Source of the DNA: Sinorhizobium sp. 8-89
GTDB taxonomy: Bacteria; Pseudomonadota; Alphaproteobacteria; Rhizobiales; Rhizobiaceae
NCBI RefSeq assembly: GCF_030124325.1
Contig: NZ_JASKLR010000011.1
Coordinates: forward strand, 1 to 64,000
DNA: 64,000 bases
Reading direction: 5' to 3'
A program made the position numbers and the translations under genes. The notes below the pieces were generated by a model, which saw only the letters and a list, made by a program, of their open reading frames with translations, was not told where the DNA came from and did no database searches. Below are positions 61,586-64,000 of this stretch, piece by piece; within the stretch, counting starts at the first letter, position 1, and each line of letters begins with the position of its first letter.

Positions 61586-62398
61586 ATGAAACCGGTGCGC
61601 ATCATCATTCTGGCGGTGGCCGTGACCTCGGCTGCCATGGCCGGGCTGCTTGCGATGAAGCTGACCCGTGGTCCCGCGCCGCAGATGGCAGAACCCCTCA
61701 TCGAACAGGCGCCGACCGTCAACGTGCTCGTTGCCAGCAAAAGCCTGCCGGTCGGCTCGCGGCTTGCAGCCGACTCGATCCATTGGATGGCCTGGCCGAA
61801 GGACGGCATCGTCGATGGACTGATTACGGAAGAAAACCGACCGGGTGCGGTCGAAGACCTCTCCGGTGCCGTCGTGCGCCTGCCGATCTTTACCGGCGAG
61901 CCGGTCCGCCAGGAAAAAATCGCCGACTCGTCGAGCCGCATCATGTCGTCGCTGCTGCCCGCCGGCAAACGGGCCGTCGCGACGGAAATCACCGTTGCTA
62001 CCGGCGCCGGCGGCTTCATCCTGCCGAACGATCGCGTCGACGTCATCATGGTCCGCAAATCCGAAGGCGACGACATCTATCTGACCGAGACTGTGCTGAG
62101 CAATGTCCGCGTGCTGGCGATCGATCAGCAGGTGGCGGAGAATGAAGACGGTTCGAAATCGGTCGTCGGCACGACCGCCACACTCGAACTGACGCCGGAT
62201 CAATCCAAGGTCATGACCGTCGCGCAGCAGATGGCCGAGCGCATTTCGTTGGCGCTTCGCAGCGTCGCCGATGCGCAGGAAGCCGATACGAACGCTGCGG
62301 ACTACCTTTTGAGCGGCGACGGTCAGCCGAGCATTCAGGTCATCAAGTCAGGCTCCATCGTCAAGAGCGATGCTGCCGCCGTCCAGAACCAGAAGTGA
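61586..62398 (+). CDS. cpaB: Flp pilus assembly protein CpaB (RcpC)
   Basis: 270 residues from the ATG at 61586; the N-terminal helix is IIILAVAVTSAAMAGLLAM. The SAF domain (VNVLVASKSLPVGSRLAADS) and RcpC region (GFILPNDRVDVIMVRKSEGD) are typical. Periplasmic, it works with the CpaC secretin encoded 19 bases downstream. Confidence 0.95.
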   Translation: MKPVRIIILAVAVTSAAMAGLLAMKLTRGPAPQMAEPLIEQAPTVNVLVASKSLPVGSRLAADSIHWMAWPKDGIVDGLITEENRPGAVEDLSGAVVRLPIFTGEPVRQEKIADSSSRIMSSLLPAGKRAVATEITVATGAGGFILPNDRVDVIMVRKSEGDDIYLTETVLSNVRVLAIDQQVAENEDGSKSVVGTTATLELTPDQSKVMTVAQQMAERISLALRSVADAQEADTNAADYLLSGDGQPSIQVIKSGSIVKSDAAAVQNQK

Positions 62399-62417
62399 AG
62401 ATCGAACGGGGCGCAAG

Positions 62418-63965
62418 GTGAAGCGGAACGGAAACATATTTCGGACGTCGATCGCAGCCGGTCTGTCGTTCTGCCTGACGTTCTCGGGCATGGCGCTGCC
62501 GGTGATGCCCGCGGCCGAGGCGGCCGCATCGTCGGTCGTCAGAATCGCGGATAGCGGTCCGGGCGTCAAGAAAACGATCAGTCTCGGCCTCAACAAGGCC
62601 GTCGTCGTCGATCTCCCGACGGATGCCCATGACATTCTGGTGGCCGATCCGTCGCTTGCCGACGCCGTCACCCGCACCTCCCGGCGCATCTACCTATTCG
62701 GCAAGGCGGTCGGCCAGACGAATATTTTCGTCTTTGGGCCGAATGGCGAGGAAATCGTCAGTCTCGAGGTCGCGGTCGAGCGCGATGTCGCCGGCCTCGA
62801 AACGAACCTGCGGCGCTTCATTCCCGATGCGGACATCAAGGTCGAAATCATCTCCGATAACGTCGTCCTCACCGGCACCGTCCGCACGCCGCTCGACTCC
62901 ACCAAGGCCGTCGATCTGGCGCGGGCCTTTCTGAAAGGCGGTGAGGCCACGACCCGCAACATCACCGCCCAGGGCAACAACGGCGATGCCGACATTTTCG
63001 CCGAGGACCGGCAAACCTCGCAGATCGTCAACTTGCTCACGATCGAGGGTGAGGACCAGGTAACCTTGAAGGTCACCGTCGCCGAGGTCAGTCGGCAAGT
63101 GCTGAAGCAGCTGGGATTCAATACCGCCGGAGCCGGCAGTTGGGGCTCCATTGACTTCCGCAATCCAGCTAATCTCGGCAATGCCATCGGCATCGACCCG
63201 ACGGCCACCATCGGCAAGACGATCGGCAGCACTATCATTGAAACCTACGTCAACGCGATGGAGCAAGCGGGCGTCATGCGCACGCTGGCCGAGCCGAGTC
63301 TGACGGCGATTTCCGGTCAGGAGGCCAAATTCTACGTGGGCGGCGACTTCCGCCTTGCCAGCGGACAGGAGACCTCACGGGAAATAGACGAGGATACCGG
63401 AAGGCCAAAGACGACCGTCGAGCGCGAGGTCACGGACGTCGAGTACGGTATCCGGCTGAACTTCAAGCCCGTCGTTCTCGGCCCCGGCCGCATAAGCCTC
63501 GCGGTTGAGACGGAAGTATCGGAACCGACCTTTGAGGGCGCTGTCGTAAGCGGCGACAAGCTCACCGACATTCCGGGTCAAACCTTCCTCGGCATCCGTC
63601 GGCGTGAAGCCTCGACCAGTGTCGAACTGCCGTCGGGCGGGTCGATCGTCATAGCCGGCCTCGTCCAGGATAACATCCGTCAAGCGATGTCCGGCCTGCC
63701 GGCCGCGTCGAAGATCCCGATTCTAGGGACTCTGTTTCGAAGCAAGGATTTCGTACGCAACGAGACGGAACTCGTCATCATCGCCACACCCTATCTGGTG
63801 CGCCCCGTCGCGCGCGCAGCACTCTCGCGTCCCGACGACAACTTCAACCCGGCCAACGATCTCGAGAGCTTCTTCCTCGGTCGCGTCAACCGGATTTACG
63901 GACACCCGGAGGTGGCGGCACCGGTCGGTCGTTATCACGGCAATGTCGGCTTCATCTACAAATAG
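62418..63965 (+). CDS. cpaC: Type II/III secretion-family secretin CpaC (RcpA)
   Basis: 515 residues from a GTG at 62418, preceded by GGGGCGCA; the signal peptide is cleaved near AAEAAAS. The N-terminal pil_N domain (LGLNKAVVVDLPTDAHDILV) is followed by a BON-like region and the secretin domain with VMRTLAEPSLTAISGQEAKF and VPLLG-type ILGTLFRSKDFVRNETELVI. It forms the outer-membrane channel of the Flp pilus. Confidence 0.95.
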   Translation: MKRNGNIFRTSIAAGLSFCLTFSGMALPVMPAAEAAASSVVRIADSGPGVKKTISLGLNKAVVVDLPTDAHDILVADPSLADAVTRTSRRIYLFGKAVGQTNIFVFGPNGEEIVSLEVAVERDVAGLETNLRRFIPDADIKVEIISDNVVLTGTVRTPLDSTKAVDLARAFLKGGEATTRNITAQGNNGDADIFAEDRQTSQIVNLLTIEGEDQVTLKVTVAEVSRQVLKQLGFNTAGAGSWGSIDFRNPANLGNAIGIDPTATIGKTIGSTIIETYVNAMEQAGVMRTLAEPSLTAISGQEAKFYVGGDFRLASGQETSREIDEDTGRPKTTVEREVTDVEYGIRLNFKPVVLGPGRISLAVETEVSEPTFEGAVVSGDKLTDIPGQTFLGIRRREASTSVELPSGGSIVIAGLVQDNIRQAMSGLPAASKIPILGTLFRSKDFVRNETELVIIATPYLVRPVARAALSRPDDNFNPANDLESFFLGRVNRIYGHPEVAAPVGRYHGNVGFIYK

Positions 63966-63973
63966 GTCGGGTC

Positions 63974-64000
63974 ATGAAAAACCGAAGCGCAGCGCAGAAC
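63974..64000 (+). CDS. cpaD: Start of next pilus gene, cut by window edge (probably cpaD)
   Basis: Nine codons, ATG then KNRSAAQN, begin eight bases after the cpaC stop. CpaD follows CpaC in rhizobial and Caulobacter clusters, so the name rests on gene order alone. Confidence 0.5.

Noticed and set aside
1-64000. Insertion sequence, prophage, integrative element or attachment site
   Set aside because: No transposase, integrase or phage structural genes; the tRNA at the left edge is complete at its 3' end, but no integrase or direct repeat of its end was seen.

Overview
The window reads as a stretch of chromosome from a Sinorhizobium/Ensifer-type alphaproteobacterium. The basis is high GC, dense short overlaps between genes, Flp/Tad pilus genes of the rhizobial type, a gene order (zntA, nucleoside ABC transporter, cdd, pnp, deoA, then cpa genes) that I recall from S. 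meliloti relatives, and several intergenic palindromic repeats of the rhizobial mosaic type. The species cannot be fixed from sequence alone. I see no insertion sequence, prophage, CRISPR array or replication origin.

Layout. Bases 1-91 hold the 3' part of an initiator tRNA and its terminator. Bases 186-7544 hold a redox/electrophile-stress neighbourhood: tautomerase, SDR and LysR on the minus strand, then DJ-1/PfpI protein, DipZ, a small secreted ORF, a Tat-exported epoxide-hydrolase-like enzyme and Ohr on the plus strand. Bases 7702-9764 are a two-component system. Bases 10100-17388 are a LacI-controlled ribitol locus: xylose-type ABC transporter, ribitol 2-dehydrogenase and an FGGY (D-ribulo)kinase. 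Then come an LLM flavin oxidoreductase, a class III nucleotide cyclase and an SRPBCC protein.

Bases 20352-23851 form a compact unit: a secreted S8 protease divergent from an ECF sigma/anti-sigma pair, followed by a secreted protein made almost entirely of (Asn-Ser-Ser-Ser) tetrads. An unrecognised protein and an O6-alkylguanine DNA methyltransferase follow.

Bases 25900-45817 are a roughly 20-kb polysaccharide cluster: an AsnB-like amidotransferase, ACP, AMP-dependent ligase and NAD-synthetase-like enzyme; two paralogous GNAT-like proteins; a PrmC-like methyltransferase; Wzx flippase; Wzz-type chain-length protein; Wzy-type polymerase; polysaccharide deacetylase; three glycosyltransferases; a VanZ-like protein; and a secreted glycoside hydrolase. 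Its make-up resembles exosortase-associated exopolysaccharide clusters, but no exosortase, priming glycosyltransferase or outer-membrane export protein is in the window. This is the strongest candidate for an undescribed system.

Bases 45856-48162 are a Zn/Cd/Pb-type P-ATPase behind a textbook MerR-type promoter. Bases 48387-58142 are a nucleoside uptake and salvage region: ABC transporter, cdd, pnp and deoA on plus; upp, add and deoB on minus. Bases 58277-64000 are a Flp/Tad pilus region: two TadE-like pseudopilins and a secretin-N-domain protein on minus; tandem pilA, cpaA, cpaB, cpaC and the start of the next gene on plus, with CtrA-like sites before cpaB.
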